From CAZHZT01 sp964537285 (lineage in GTDB: Bacteria; Bacteroidota; Bacteroidia; Chitinophagales; Saprospiraceae), in the NCBI GenBank assembly GCA_964537285.1, contig CAZHZT010000128.1, forward strand, positions 1 to 16,948: a stretch of 16,948 nt of DNA. Direction: 5' to 3'. Positions 1 through 6,828 of the stretch are shown piece by piece. Position 1 is the first letter of the stretch; each line of letters begins with the position of its first letter. The translations under genes were made by a program, and so were the position numbers. The notes beneath the pieces were generated by a model. That model was not told the origin of the DNA. It did not search any database and saw only the letters and a list, made by a program, of their open reading frames with translations.

Positions 1-26
1 CTGGGAGAACCCAGGGCTACGATCAG

Positions 27-44
27 GCAGGCCTAACGGCCTGC
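27..44 (+). terminator. Short GC-rich hairpin, possible terminator of an upstream gene
   Basis: Seven-base arms GCAGGCC and GGCCTGC enclose the loop TAAC and are followed by TTT. A second small hairpin (CTGGG, loop AGAA, CCCAG) occupies 1-14. Together they look like the structured 3' end of a transcript entering from the left, but the upstream gene lies outside the window, so the role is inferred. Confidence 0.4.
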
Positions 45-62
45 TTTAAGGGCTTACATAAT

Positions 63-70
63 TAATTTTG
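63..70 (+). promoter_or_regulatory. Candidate -7 box (TAATTTTG) upstream of the WG-repeat gene
   Basis: TAATTTTG matches the Bacteroidota -7 consensus TAnnTTTG exactly. No TTTG is present 19-21 bases upstream; the nearest is TTTA at 45-48, too close. A start from here would give a leader of about 130 bases that includes the AT-only palindrome at 95-126. Treat as a weak candidate. Confidence 0.28.
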
Positions 71-94
71 ACCAAATGAAATCATCTAGAACCC

Positions 95-126
95 TTTTTT
101 AAGATTTTTTAAAAAATCTTAAAAAA
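95..126. repeat. AT-only perfect palindrome in the leader of the WG-repeat gene
   Basis: Sixteen-base arms (TTTTTTAAGATTTTTT and its exact complement) meet with no spacer. The run of A continues to 127 on the right. As RNA it would form a weak all-A/U stem. It may be a factor-independent terminator for upstream transcription or a leader structure; the sequence does not decide between these. Confidence 0.55.
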
Positions 127-208
127 AGCCTCTCTCAATACAAACAAAATTTCTTCACAGGGAAACTATGAACTCGTTCTTGAACTCCCGCATAAAACAA
201 TCACTCAT

Positions 209-1702
209 ATGATGAAAAAGCTATTTGGTTTAATCCTACTAATCATCCTATCCATCAATTTATCAGCTCAGGAAAACGCTGCTCAGGAAGAAGCGAAACG
301 CAAAGCAGAAGAAGCGAAAAAGCAACGCCTGATTAAAGAATACAAAAGAAAAGCTGCCGAAGAAGCTAAGCAAAAAAACCAACAGCCTCCTTCACAGAAA
401 GCCCAAACGCTGCCTGGTGTTTTTGACCGGGAACGTCGTACATCAGGAGAAGCTAGAGAAATGCGCCCGAATAAGAGCACACAGGATCATTTCAAAGAAA
501 CTTATTACGCTTACCTTAATGAATATCGCTCTGTTAAAGGCAGACAAATAGGCTTGGAAAACCCTCCGTACCCGAAAACATTCAAAGAAAATGATAAAAT
601 GGGCTTAAAATCAGGGGATGAAATCCTCATTCCTGCAGAATACGACCAGATTGGCCGGCTGGTTTCCTCTCGTCGCCTCTCTCTAAAAGACAGTAAAGCC
701 GGCGCTTTCAGCTTTTACGGAGAGTTAATGATTCCATTTGTATACGACGAATTAAAGTATTTCGCAGCTGGTAGTCCTCAGGATTACAGCGTGTACCATC
801 CTAAAAAAGATGAAAAAAATACGATTCTGAAATTGATGGCTGCCCGCTATGTTGCTAAAAGTTCATCCAAGAAAAAATTCGGGATCATTGATGCTTTTAA
901 TCGCCTCGTACTTCCTTTTGAATATGATGAAGTAAAAGCTTTTGGCCCGCCACTCAATTATATCAGTACCGTTAAAGACGGGGTGGCCGCCGCTTATGAC
1001 CTGGAATTAAACCCTTTGATTTCAGCGGAAGCTGGCTTCGACTTCGTGGGTAAATTCAATGATAAACCTTACTGGTCAGTCGGTAAAAATGGTAAAAAAG
1101 GCATCTACTCAGATGGAAAAATTCTAATTCCTATCGAATACGTCAACGTTTTGCCCTTTTTTATAGCCTGGGAAAAAAACCAGCCTTTCCCTTCTTACTA
1201 TTTAGCGGTTGGTGAAAAAGGTCAGGGGCTATTAGACAATGCAGGGAACATAGTGATCCCTGCTGAATATCAGGAAATCCGCTCTACCTTGACACCTAAC
1301 GGCTACACTGCTGATTTCTCTGAACTTCCTCTTTATCTGCAGGGAAGAAAAAATGATCAGTGGACCTTATTGGACAATTCAGGAAAAACACTTATGGAAC
1401 TCAATGGGGCTTTAGTCATCAATCATTTGCCGCTTCCAAATGATAAAACTTTATTTACCATTTCACTCCCTGGCGATGGAGAGAAAAAAATAGAGATCCG
1501 GGATGTGAAGGGAAATGTAAAGTTCGAATGCGCCAATTGCAATTTTGTAACGAATAAAAGATCAAGGGATTTCCAGAACATTCAGAATCAAATGAAGGCT
1601 AAATTTCCAGACAAAACGCTGGTAGCTACCATTTATAGCCAGCAACAGCGGAAATTTACAGCGGCCGTTTTCGACGATAGTTCATTAGAAAATGTCGAGT
1701 AA
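209..1702 (+). CDS. Exported WG-repeat protein
   Basis: A 497-residue protein. Residues 1-20 form a signal peptide: MMKK, a hydrophobic run rich in L and I, then LSAQ. Residues 21-65 are rich in A, E, K and Q, with Q/P at the end, and probably form a charged coiled coil and linker. From about residue 130 there are at least five degenerate WG-type repeats built as [K]xG[I/L/A]x(8-10)[I/L]xIPxEYDxI, with cores near residues 131 (KMGLKSGD), 163 (KAGAFS), 223 (KFGIID), 296 (KKGIYS) and 338 (GQGLLD); a possible sixth starts near 379. WG repeats form beta-rich scaffolds, often extracytoplasmic, with no known catalytic role. The start is ATGATG, so 212 is an equally valid start. It probably acts in the periplasm or at the surface; partner unknown. 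There is no functional link to the ATPase downstream beyond orientation. Confidence 0.85.
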   Translation: MMKKLFGLILLIILSINLSAQENAAQEEAKRKAEEAKKQRLIKEYKRKAAEEAKQKNQQPPSQKAQTLPGVFDRERRTSGEAREMRPNKSTQDHFKETYYAYLNEYRSVKGRQIGLENPPYPKTFKENDKMGLKSGDEILIPAEYDQIGRLVSSRRLSLKDSKAGAFSFYGELMIPFVYDELKYFAAGSPQDYSVYHPKKDEKNTILKLMAARYVAKSSSKKKFGIIDAFNRLVLPFEYDEVKAFGPPLNYISTVKDGVAAAYDLELNPLISAEAGFDFVGKFNDKPYWSVGKNGKKGIYSDGKILIPIEYVNVLPFFIAWEKNQPFPSYYLAVGEKGQGLLDNAGNIVIPAEYQEIRSTLTPNGYTADFSELPLYLQGRKNDQWTLLDNSGKTLMELNGALVINHLPLPNDKTLFTISLPGDGEKKIEIRDVKGNVKFECANCNFVTNKRSRDFQNIQNQMKAKFPDKTLVATIYSQQQRKFTAAVFDDSSLENVE

Positions 1703-1835
1703 TGTGGAAAATTATCATCCCTGTGAAACGTCAGGAATTTTTGGCTATAACCAAGATTTGGAAATCGCAGTGCCTGAAGATCAGGTTGAAAATGCAATGG
1801 ACTTGCTGAAAGCACTTAATATTATTTCAAAATAA
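1692..1835 (+). CDS. Small 47-residue ORF overlapping the WG-repeat gene
   Basis: ATG at 1692 begins inside the last codons of the WG-repeat gene (11-base overlap, different frame) and the ORF runs to TAA at 1833-1835. The product is acidic. Its second half, with IAVPEDQVENAMDLLKAL, reads like a VP-E-x(5)-A-x-x-LLK helix such as that ending DUF2007-type domains; the first half (YHPCETSGIF) resembles nothing I know. It could be a real translationally coupled small protein or the remnant of a longer gene. It stops 52 bases before a strong hairpin, which would suit the end of a transcript. Confidence 0.45.
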   Translation: MSSNVENYHPCETSGIFGYNQDLEIAVPEDQVENAMDLLKALNIISK

Positions 1836-1887
1836 CTGGCGCGGACAGTTGAAAAGTCATCTCTTTTCTTTCTCTGAAATGCTTTCA

Positions 1888-1953
1888 TCGAAGCGCAGCC
1901 CGTTTATTTTATTTTTTCCAAAGAAAAAATAAAATAAACGGGCTGCGCTTCGA
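1888..1953. terminator. 31-bp perfect inverted repeat, probable transcript end
   Basis: Arms 1888-1918 and 1923-1953 are exact complements with the loop CAAA. The base of the stem is GC-rich (TCGAAGCGCAGCCCG) and the upper half is all A/T, so the T-run lies inside the stem rather than after it. It follows the WG-repeat gene and the 47-codon ORF. The terminator role is inferred from position. Confidence 0.6.
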
Positions 1954-1982
1954 ACAAAATCCCCTAAAAACAGCTTATATTT

Positions 1983-2146
1983 AGTGTTTCAGGAACTAAA
2001 TCCTTGACACTTTTGACGGCTTCTTTTGGCGGTCTACTTCGTTGCTCATCGGTCACGTAGCTTTGGGCTATGCTCCCTCTTCGCGCCTCGTTTGCCACCA
2101 AAAAAATCGCCTCTAAAGCTATCAAGGATTTAGTTCCTGAAGCACT
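1983..2146. repeat. MITE-like element with 25-bp terminal inverted repeats
   Basis: Arms 1983-2007 and 2122-2146 are complementary at 24 of 25 bases (one T/C difference) and enclose about 114 bases. The element can be read through in both directions (open frames 1964-2206 minus and 2070-2270 plus), giving low-complexity products that look like by-products of a repeat. The 448-base gap 1836-2283 therefore holds the hairpin at 1888-1953, this element, and a 137-base leader of the ATPase operon with a possible promoter. No transposase is present, so movement in trans is only inferred, and no second copy is visible in the window. Confidence 0.5.
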
Positions 2147-2189
2147 AGCAAAAGAAGTTTTTTCCAAACGCTTCAGTTTTTGCCATTTA

Positions 2190-2218
2190 TTTGTATATTG
2201 CCACAAAGGCTATATTCT
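2190..2218 (+). promoter_or_regulatory. Possible promoter of the V-type ATPase operon
   Basis: TTTG at 2190-2193 is followed after 17 bases by TATATTCT (or after 19 by TATTCTTA), each two changes from TAnnTTTG. It lies about 65 bases before the subunit B start and downstream of the MITE-like element, the expected place for a promoter. The match is weak. Confidence 0.3.
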
Positions 2219-2283
2219 TAAGCCTTTACCATTACCCCTTAACCTAAATATAGTCAAGAACACAAAATAGTGCTAAACTTCTT

Positions 2284-3618
2284 ATGCTTTCAGACTTAAA
2301 AAGACACACCCGAATTGTCGATATTGTCGGTGATATGATCCGCGTGAAAACTTCCGAGGTTTTTTTGGAAGAACTCGCGATCATTGAAAATATCGATGGG
2401 CAGCGCTCTCTTGCCCGCGTTGTAGAACTCAACGACGACAATGCGAACCTGCAAGTTTTTGCAGGTGGAAAAGGCATTTCTACCCATGCCACCGTCCGCT
2501 TCCTTGGCCATTCCATGCAAGTAGCCTATTCTGATAATATATTGGGCCGCGTTTTCGACGGAACGGGCAGACCTATTGATGGCGGCCCGGCATTAAGCGA
2601 AGACAAAACCATTCCTATTGCCACTCCTACCGTGAATCCGGTGATGCGTGTCATGCCCAAGAAAATGATACGTACCAATATTCCGATGATCGATATTTTT
2701 AACAGCTTGGTGGAAAGCCAGAAAATACCGATCTTCTCCGTTTCGGGAGAACCTTATAATGCCCTGCTGGCCAGAATTGGCTTCCAGGCAGAAGCGGATG
2801 TGGTCGTATTCGGCGGATTGGGGCTTATTTTTGACGATTATCACTTTTTCCGCACTCAATTCGAAGAACATGGGGTCGCACATCGCACAGTGATGTTCGT
2901 CAACCAGGCTTCGGATCCGGTCGTTGAACGCCTCTTAGTGCCTGACCTGGCGCTTTCCGTTGCGGAGCGAATGGCTGTAGAAGAAAATAAAAGGGTCTTA
3001 GTTCTTCTAACGGACATGACGGCCTATGCGGATGCCATGAAAGAAATCGGGATCTCCCTCGAACGCATTCCCGCCGTGCGCGGATATATGGGCGACCTCT
3101 ACACACAATTGGCGCGCCGCTACGAAAAAGCTTGTGATTTTAAGGGCGCTGGTTCCGTTACAATCCTTACCGCAACAACAATGCCCGGGAACGATGTCAC
3201 ACATCCTGTGCCGGATAATACGGGCTACATCACTGAAGGACAATACTACCTTCATGACGGCGTACTTGATCCTTTCGGTTCGCTTTCCCGCCTTAAGCAG
3301 CATGTAGTTGGTGAGGAAACCCGCGAAGATCACTCCAATGTAATGAATGCGATGATCCGTTTCTACTCAGGGGCTGTTGAAGCAGAAAAAAAACAGGCGA
3401 TGGCTTTCGAATTAACAGATTTTGATTATAAGCTTCTGAAATTCGGGAACCTCTTCCGAAAGCGCTTTATGGATATCAATGTTTCAATACCTGTGATTGA
3501 AGGCCTTGACCTTTGTTGGCAAACTCTTGCCGAATGTTTCGAGTCACATGAGCTCCTTATGAAAAAACGTTTGATCGAAAAATACTTCCCGAAGAATGGC
3601 CAAACTGGATCTGAATAA
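2284..3618 (+). CDS. ntpB: V-type ATPase subunit B (regulatory, non-catalytic)
   Basis: A 444-residue protein, full length for the family. Subunit B alternates with subunit A in the A3B3 head in the cytoplasm and binds nucleotide without a catalytic P-loop. The degenerate P-loop position reads SVSGEPYNALLARI (S152 to I165) instead of GxxxxGKT. Other family signatures are IPMIDIFNSLVESQKIPIF before it, LLTDMTAYADAM near 241-252, RIPAVRGYMGDLY, and TATTMPGNDVTHPVPD. The C-terminal helical domain ends in KRLIEKYFP. It is the first gene of the operon here, unlike related operons where A precedes it directly. Its last 23 bases overlap subunit D, indicating coupled translation. The start was chosen because the N-terminal beta-barrel (TRIVDIVGDMIRV) needs it. 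Confidence 0.96.
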   Translation: MLSDLKRHTRIVDIVGDMIRVKTSEVFLEELAIIENIDGQRSLARVVELNDDNANLQVFAGGKGISTHATVRFLGHSMQVAYSDNILGRVFDGTGRPIDGGPALSEDKTIPIATPTVNPVMRVMPKKMIRTNIPMIDIFNSLVESQKIPIFSVSGEPYNALLARIGFQAEADVVVFGGLGLIFDDYHFFRTQFEEHGVAHRTVMFVNQASDPVVERLLVPDLALSVAERMAVEENKRVLVLLTDMTAYADAMKEIGISLERIPAVRGYMGDLYTQLARRYEKACDFKGAGSVTILTATTMPGNDVTHPVPDNTGYITEGQYYLHDGVLDPFGSLSRLKQHVVGEETREDHSNVMNAMIRFYSGAVEAEKKQAMAFELTDFDYKLLKFGNLFRKRFMDINVSIPVIEGLDLCWQTLAECFESHELLMKKRLIEKYFPKNGQTGSE

Positions 3619-4198
3619 AAGCGAGTTACACAAACAACGGGAGCAACTTAAATTATATAAAAAAGTACTCCCCTCTCTTGACTTAAAACGTCAACAGCTA
3701 ACCGCTGAATGGCATAAGTCAAGAAAAGCGCTTCAAAAAGCTAAAGACGACCTGGAAGCACTCTATTCCAAAACGGCAGCACAGATTCCCATGCTGGCCC
3801 TGGATAATATTCAACTACACAACCTGGTGAGCATTGAAGCGGTGAGGATCGAAGAAGAAAACGTGGCCGGTGTCCGCTTACCAAAATTAATGGATGTTCA
3901 AACCAGTATAAAGGATTATTCCATGCTGGCTCAACCTCACTGGATTGATAAAGTAGCCGATCGGCTGGAAGAAGCCGTAAGACTAACATTACTTATAAAT
4001 GTCGCCGAAGACCGGGAGAAAGAACTCAAACGAATGGTGCGCAGAGTTACGCAAAGAGTAAATCTATTCGAAAAAGTCCTGATCCCGCAAACAGAATACA
4101 ATATCAAGCGAATTCAAATTTATATGGGCGAAGCAGAACGCGCAGCAGTAGTGCGCTCGAAACTGGCTAAATCTATGTTGATAAAGAAAAACAGGTAA
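3596..4198 (+). CDS. ntpD: V-type ATPase subunit D (central stalk)
   Basis: A 200-residue, strongly charged, mostly helical protein. Residues 6-60 (NKSELHKQREQLKLYKKVLPSL, then LDLKRQQL) carry the family pattern in which the N-terminal helix starts with K-x-E-L-x-x-x-x-x-x-L and is followed by LDLKRxxL; the C-terminal helix from about 140 pairs with it as an antiparallel coiled coil. D is the rotor shaft inside the A3B3 head and couples ATP hydrolysis to c-ring rotation. It starts within the end of subunit B and its stop codon is the first base pair of a 36-bp perfect hairpin. No subunit F gene, the usual partner of D, is present nearby. Confidence 0.93.
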   Translation: MAKLDLNKSELHKQREQLKLYKKVLPSLDLKRQQLTAEWHKSRKALQKAKDDLEALYSKTAAQIPMLALDNIQLHNLVSIEAVRIEEENVAGVRLPKLMDVQTSIKDYSMLAQPHWIDKVADRLEEAVRLTLLINVAEDREKELKRMVRRVTQRVNLFEKVLIPQTEYNIKRIQIYMGEAERAAVVRSKLAKSMLIKKNR

Positions 4199-4272
4199 AA
4201 TACAATTACGGAGGCTTGCGTTCCCGGTTTTTCTTCGAAAAACCGGGAACGCAAGCCTCCGTAATTGTATTT
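4198..4272. repeat. 36-bp perfect inverted repeat between ntpD and ntpI
   Basis: Arms 4198-4233 and 4237-4272 are exact complements around the triloop TTC, closed by C and G (apex CTTCG). It fills nearly the whole 93-base space between D and I, ending 19 bases before the ntpI start. There is no T-tract on either side. Inside an operon it could act as a partial terminator, a processing or stability element, or a block to 3' exonucleases that sets subunit ratios. The function is inferred. Confidence 0.8.
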
Positions 4273-4291
4273 ACTTACTATATCGATTTAA

Positions 4292-6061
4292 ATGAGTATT
4301 GTAAAACTAAATAAAATAACCCTTTGTGGCCTGACCGAACAGAAAGAGTCCGTTCTGAAAGACTTGCAGGAGCTGGGCTGTTTGCATATCATTCCTTTTA
4401 ATTCAGGAGAGCAAGAGGTAACGATTAATAAATCCAATTCTAAGGCCAGAGAGGCATTAAAATATATATTAAGCTGCCCTCAAAAACGCAACCAAATTCA
4501 CATCCCTCAGCGGTTTGATGCTCAGCTGGTAGAAAAAGAAGCTCTTAAAATAAAAGAGCGAACCGCCAATCTTCAAGACGAACGGGACTTTCTCCAGAAT
4601 CGCATTGAGCAACTCAGACCTTTTGGTTATTTTGATTATACCCCGCTGGAGCGCTTCAACCACATGCGATTGTGGTTTTATGCCTTCCCACATTATAGAC
4701 TGAAAGAAATTCCGGAAGAATTTGTCTGGCAAGTTGTAGAACGAGACGCCCGCTTTAGCTACCTGGTAGTCATTTCTAAAGAAGAGCCCAAAGGAATGCC
4801 CCTTGCTCGCATCCATGTTGGAAGTATTCCGTTAGCACAGCTGGAAGAACGGCTCGAAGAAGTGATTATGGAAATAGAGGACCTCCAGTCCGAACGGGTC
4901 AAACTAACGCGCTGGGCCGAGATGTTCGACAATAGCATCCATAAGCTGGAGGATTATGAGCTGCTTAAAAAAGTGGCGGGTCAAACGTACGACGAAGACC
5001 TTCTTTTTGCCCTGCAAGCCTGGATACCTCGCGAACGCCTCTCAGAGCTCATGAGTTATTCCCAAAGAAACGGCCTGGCTGTTCTTTCTGAAACACCAGA
5101 CCCTTCAGAAACTCCGCCTACACTGATGCGCAACCATGAATTACTGGCTGGTGGGCAGGACTTGTTGAGTTTCTACATGACGCCCAGCTATTGGCTTTCC
5201 GATCCGTCACTGATCATCTTTTTCTCGTTTATGGTATTTTTTGCAATGATCATGAGTGATGCGGGATATGGGTTTATACTAGCATTTATTGCACTGGTAT
5301 ACTGGAGGAAGATGGGTAAATCTGCTATTGGCCAACGCTTGAGAGTACTCTTTGCGGGCTTATCAGCCTCAACCATTATTTGGGGTATGTTGGTAGGAAG
5401 CTATTTTGGCTATTCACCAGCAGAGAACAGTATTTTTAGTCAAATCAAGGTTTTTAACCTGCAGAACTTCGATCAGATGATCCAGCTAACGGTCATCATT
5501 GGGGCCATTCAAGTAATAATTGGCAATATAGTAGATGCCATCCAACGAAGACCGTCTCTTTCGATGCTGGCACCGATAGGGTGGATTTTCGTAATCATTG
5601 GTGGTCTATTGATTGTCTTTACAGGTTGGACGGAAACGACTTCTGGTCAGGCTGGACTCGGCCTGGTGATAGCAGGCTTAGCTCTGGTAGTTGGTTTTGC
5701 CGGAGCAGGTAAACCCATTTTATATTGGATCTTTTCCGGCCTGCAAGACATCACCAAGGTCACAAGTGCCTTCGGAGATGTATTGAGCTATCTCAGACTT
5801 TTTGCATTGGGTCTGGCCAGTTCATCATTGGCCATTGCTTTTAACGGCCTGGCACAGCAAGCTTATGAATCAAGCCCTAGCTTAGGGTTATTATTTGCTA
5901 TAATCATACTATTAATTGGGCACACCCTTAATTTTGTGTTGAGCCTGGTAAGTAGTGTTGTTCATGGATTACGCTTAAATTTAATTGAATTTCTTAACTG
6001 GAGTACCCCGGAAGAGGGGACGCCATTTAAACCATTTAAAAAAAATGGTTCTTTGACATAA
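4292..6061 (+). CDS. ntpI: V-type ATPase subunit I (membrane stator, a-subunit)
   Basis: A 589-residue protein. The N-terminal cytoplasmic part (about 1-300) starts IVKLNKITLCGLTEQKESVLKDLQELGCLHI, the typical alpha/beta head, followed by coiled-coil arms (residues 88-110 and 180-225). The C-terminal part (about 305-575) has seven to eight membrane helices. The channel signature FGDVLSYLRLFALGLASSSLA contains the expected essential arginine (R502), and a second conserved arginine is R561 in HGLRLNLIEF. The subunit forms the ion half-channels against the K ring. The final codons (GSLT and stop) are supplied by a dispersed palindromic repeat starting at 6048, so the natural C-terminus may have been altered by its insertion. 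Confidence 0.95.
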   Translation: MSIVKLNKITLCGLTEQKESVLKDLQELGCLHIIPFNSGEQEVTINKSNSKAREALKYILSCPQKRNQIHIPQRFDAQLVEKEALKIKERTANLQDERDFLQNRIEQLRPFGYFDYTPLERFNHMRLWFYAFPHYRLKEIPEEFVWQVVERDARFSYLVVISKEEPKGMPLARIHVGSIPLAQLEERLEEVIMEIEDLQSERVKLTRWAEMFDNSIHKLEDYELLKKVAGQTYDEDLLFALQAWIPRERLSELMSYSQRNGLAVLSETPDPSETPPTLMRNHELLAGGQDLLSFYMTPSYWLSDPSLIIFFSFMVFFAMIMSDAGYGFILAFIALVYWRKMGKSAIGQRLRVLFAGLSASTIIWGMLVGSYFGYSPAENSIFSQIKVFNLQNFDQMIQLTVIIGAIQVIIGNIVDAIQRRPSLSMLAPIGWIFVIIGGLLIVFTGWTETTSGQAGLGLVIAGLALVVGFAGAGKPILYWIFSGLQDITKVTSAFGDVLSYLRLFALGLASSSLAIAFNGLAQQAYESSPSLGLLFAIIILLIGHTLNFVLSLVSSVVHGLRLNLIEFLNWSTPEEGTPFKPFKKNGSLT

Positions 6062-6096
6062 ATTGTGGAAAATGGAACTTCAAAATGTCAAAGAAC
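6048..6096. repeat. GTTCTTTGACA palindromic element, copy 1 (internally deleted)
   Basis: The first 40 bases (6048-6087) are identical to the left arms of the copies at 6705 and 16902. The element then jumps directly to the right end TGTCAAAGAAC, leaving 11-base exact terminal inverted repeats around a 27-base centre. It overlaps the 3' end of ntpI and provides its stop codon. It is likely an internal-deletion derivative of the longer form seen as copy 2. Confidence 0.75.
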
Positions 6097-6110
6097 GAAA
6101 AAAATCTTCT

Positions 6111-6160
6111 ATAAATTTAAATTCGGTTAACGGGAAACGGTTATCCGCATTTAAATTTAT
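6111..6160. repeat. Imperfect hairpin between ntpI and ntpK
   Basis: Arms 6111-6131 and 6140-6160 pair at 19 of 21 positions (mismatches at 6123/6148 and 6127/6144), with the first 12 pairs continuous and all A/T. The loop is about eight bases. It ends 14 bases before the ntpK start. It may protect or set off the ntpK message, which must be made in excess of the other subunits; that role is inferred. Confidence 0.55.
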
Positions 6161-6174
6161 GTAAATTAAGTAAT

Positions 6175-6621
6175 ATGGATCAACTATTATTAATACTTGG
6201 ATGGATCGGAATTTATGCGCCTCTAGCGATGGGCGCCATAGGTAGCATTATTGGATGTGCTCGTGCCGGTCAGGCTGCACAGGGGGCAATGCTGGAAGTA
6301 GAAAGCGGCTACGGCCGTTTTGTAGGGGTTTCTGCGATGCCCTCTTCCCAAACGATTTACGGTATTGTGGTAATGCTAACGCTTACCAGACCAGTCACCC
6401 TGGAGAATGCTGCCGGCCTGTTCGCCATTGGGGCACTTTCGGGCCTGGCACTTTTACTGAGCGCTACCTATCAGGGAAATACCTGCGCATCTGCTATTCA
6501 GGTTTCTAAAAGCAAGCCGGAAGTATTCGGTCTTTCTATAGCCCCTGCTGCCGTAGTAGAAGGTTTCGCAGTATTTGTATTTGTTTTTGGATTGATCCTG
6601 GCAGGATCGCTACCCAATTAA
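6175..6621 (+). CDS. ntpK: V-type ATPase subunit K (membrane rotor ring, proteolipid)
   Basis: A 148-residue protein with four membrane helices as two fused hairpins (about 5-27, 60-75, 82-97, 120-145), the V-type duplicated form. The ion-carrying carboxylate is E129 in APAAVVEGFAVF. The positions that bind sodium in Enterococcus hirae NtpK are all filled: M55 (backbone ligand position), S58 for T64, Q59 for Q65, Q100 for Q110 and E129 for E139; the 29-residue spacing from Q100 to E129 equals that from Q110 to E139. The sodium assignment is an inference from these residues. The gene is flanked on both sides by hairpins and copies of the GTTCTTTGACA element, which may isolate it for higher expression. 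Confidence 0.95.
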   Translation: MDQLLLILGWIGIYAPLAMGAIGSIIGCARAGQAAQGAMLEVESGYGRFVGVSAMPSSQTIYGIVVMLTLTRPVTLENAAGLFAIGALSGLALLLSATYQGNTCASAIQVSKSKPEVFGLSIAPAAVVEGFAVFVFVFGLILAGSLPN

Positions 6622-6628
6622 GTAAACG

Positions 6629-6690
6629 AGGAGCGATTATTAGACGACGAGCAGGCCTGAAGGCTTAGTTGTAGTCCAATAATCGCTCCT
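6629..6690 (+). terminator. Hairpin after ntpK
   Basis: Arms 6629-6648 and 6671-6690 are complementary at 18 of 20 bases, one of the two mismatches allowing a G-U pair in RNA. The 22-base loop holds a further small stem (GCCT/AGGC). It begins eight bases after the ntpK stop. The sequence after it is TGC followed by A residues, so a simple intrinsic terminator is unlikely in this strand. Confidence 0.55.
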
Positions 6691-6704
6691 TGCAAAAAAA
6701 AGAA

Positions 6705-6813
6705 GTTCTTTGACATAAATTGTGGAAAATGGAACTTCAAAATGATAACCCTTTCAGCCACAAGGGCATTCAAGGCTTATCATTTTGAAGTTCCACACAA
6801 TTTGTCAAAGAAC
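6705..6813. repeat. GTTCTTTGACA palindromic element, copy 2 (full length)
   Basis: The element starts GTTCTTTGACATAAATTGTGG and ends TTTGTCAAAGAAC. The right arm from 6772 is the inverted counterpart of the left arm, with small insertions or losses in the left arm (TA after GACA; GAAAA before TGGAAC). The centre folds as CCCTT/AAGGG (6750-6767). It lies between ntpK and ntpE, ending 15 bases before the chosen ntpE start. The opening GTTCTTTGACAT resembles the boxA motif in ribosomal RNA leaders of Bacteroidota. No transposase is visible. Confidence 0.75.
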
Positions 6814-6828
6814 GAAAAAAGAAAACCT

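Noticed and set aside
1..60. 3' part of a tRNA or structured RNA
   Set aside because: Two small hairpins are present but there is no CCA end, T-loop or other recognisable RNA signature, and the left part is outside the window.
1964..2270. Two open frames (1964-2206 minus, 2070-2270 plus) in the MITE-like element
   Set aside because: They mirror each other through the inverted repeat and look like by-products of the repeat; no start signal or domain.
4198..4272. Insertion-sequence remnant or attachment site
   Set aside because: The perfect palindrome has no target duplication, no second copy in the window and no transposase; it matches the series of boundary hairpins instead.
6048..6813. CRISPR array suggested by repeated 40-base segments
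   Set aside because: Only two copies lie here, not regularly spaced, with genes between them and palindromic inversion within one copy; no cas genes.
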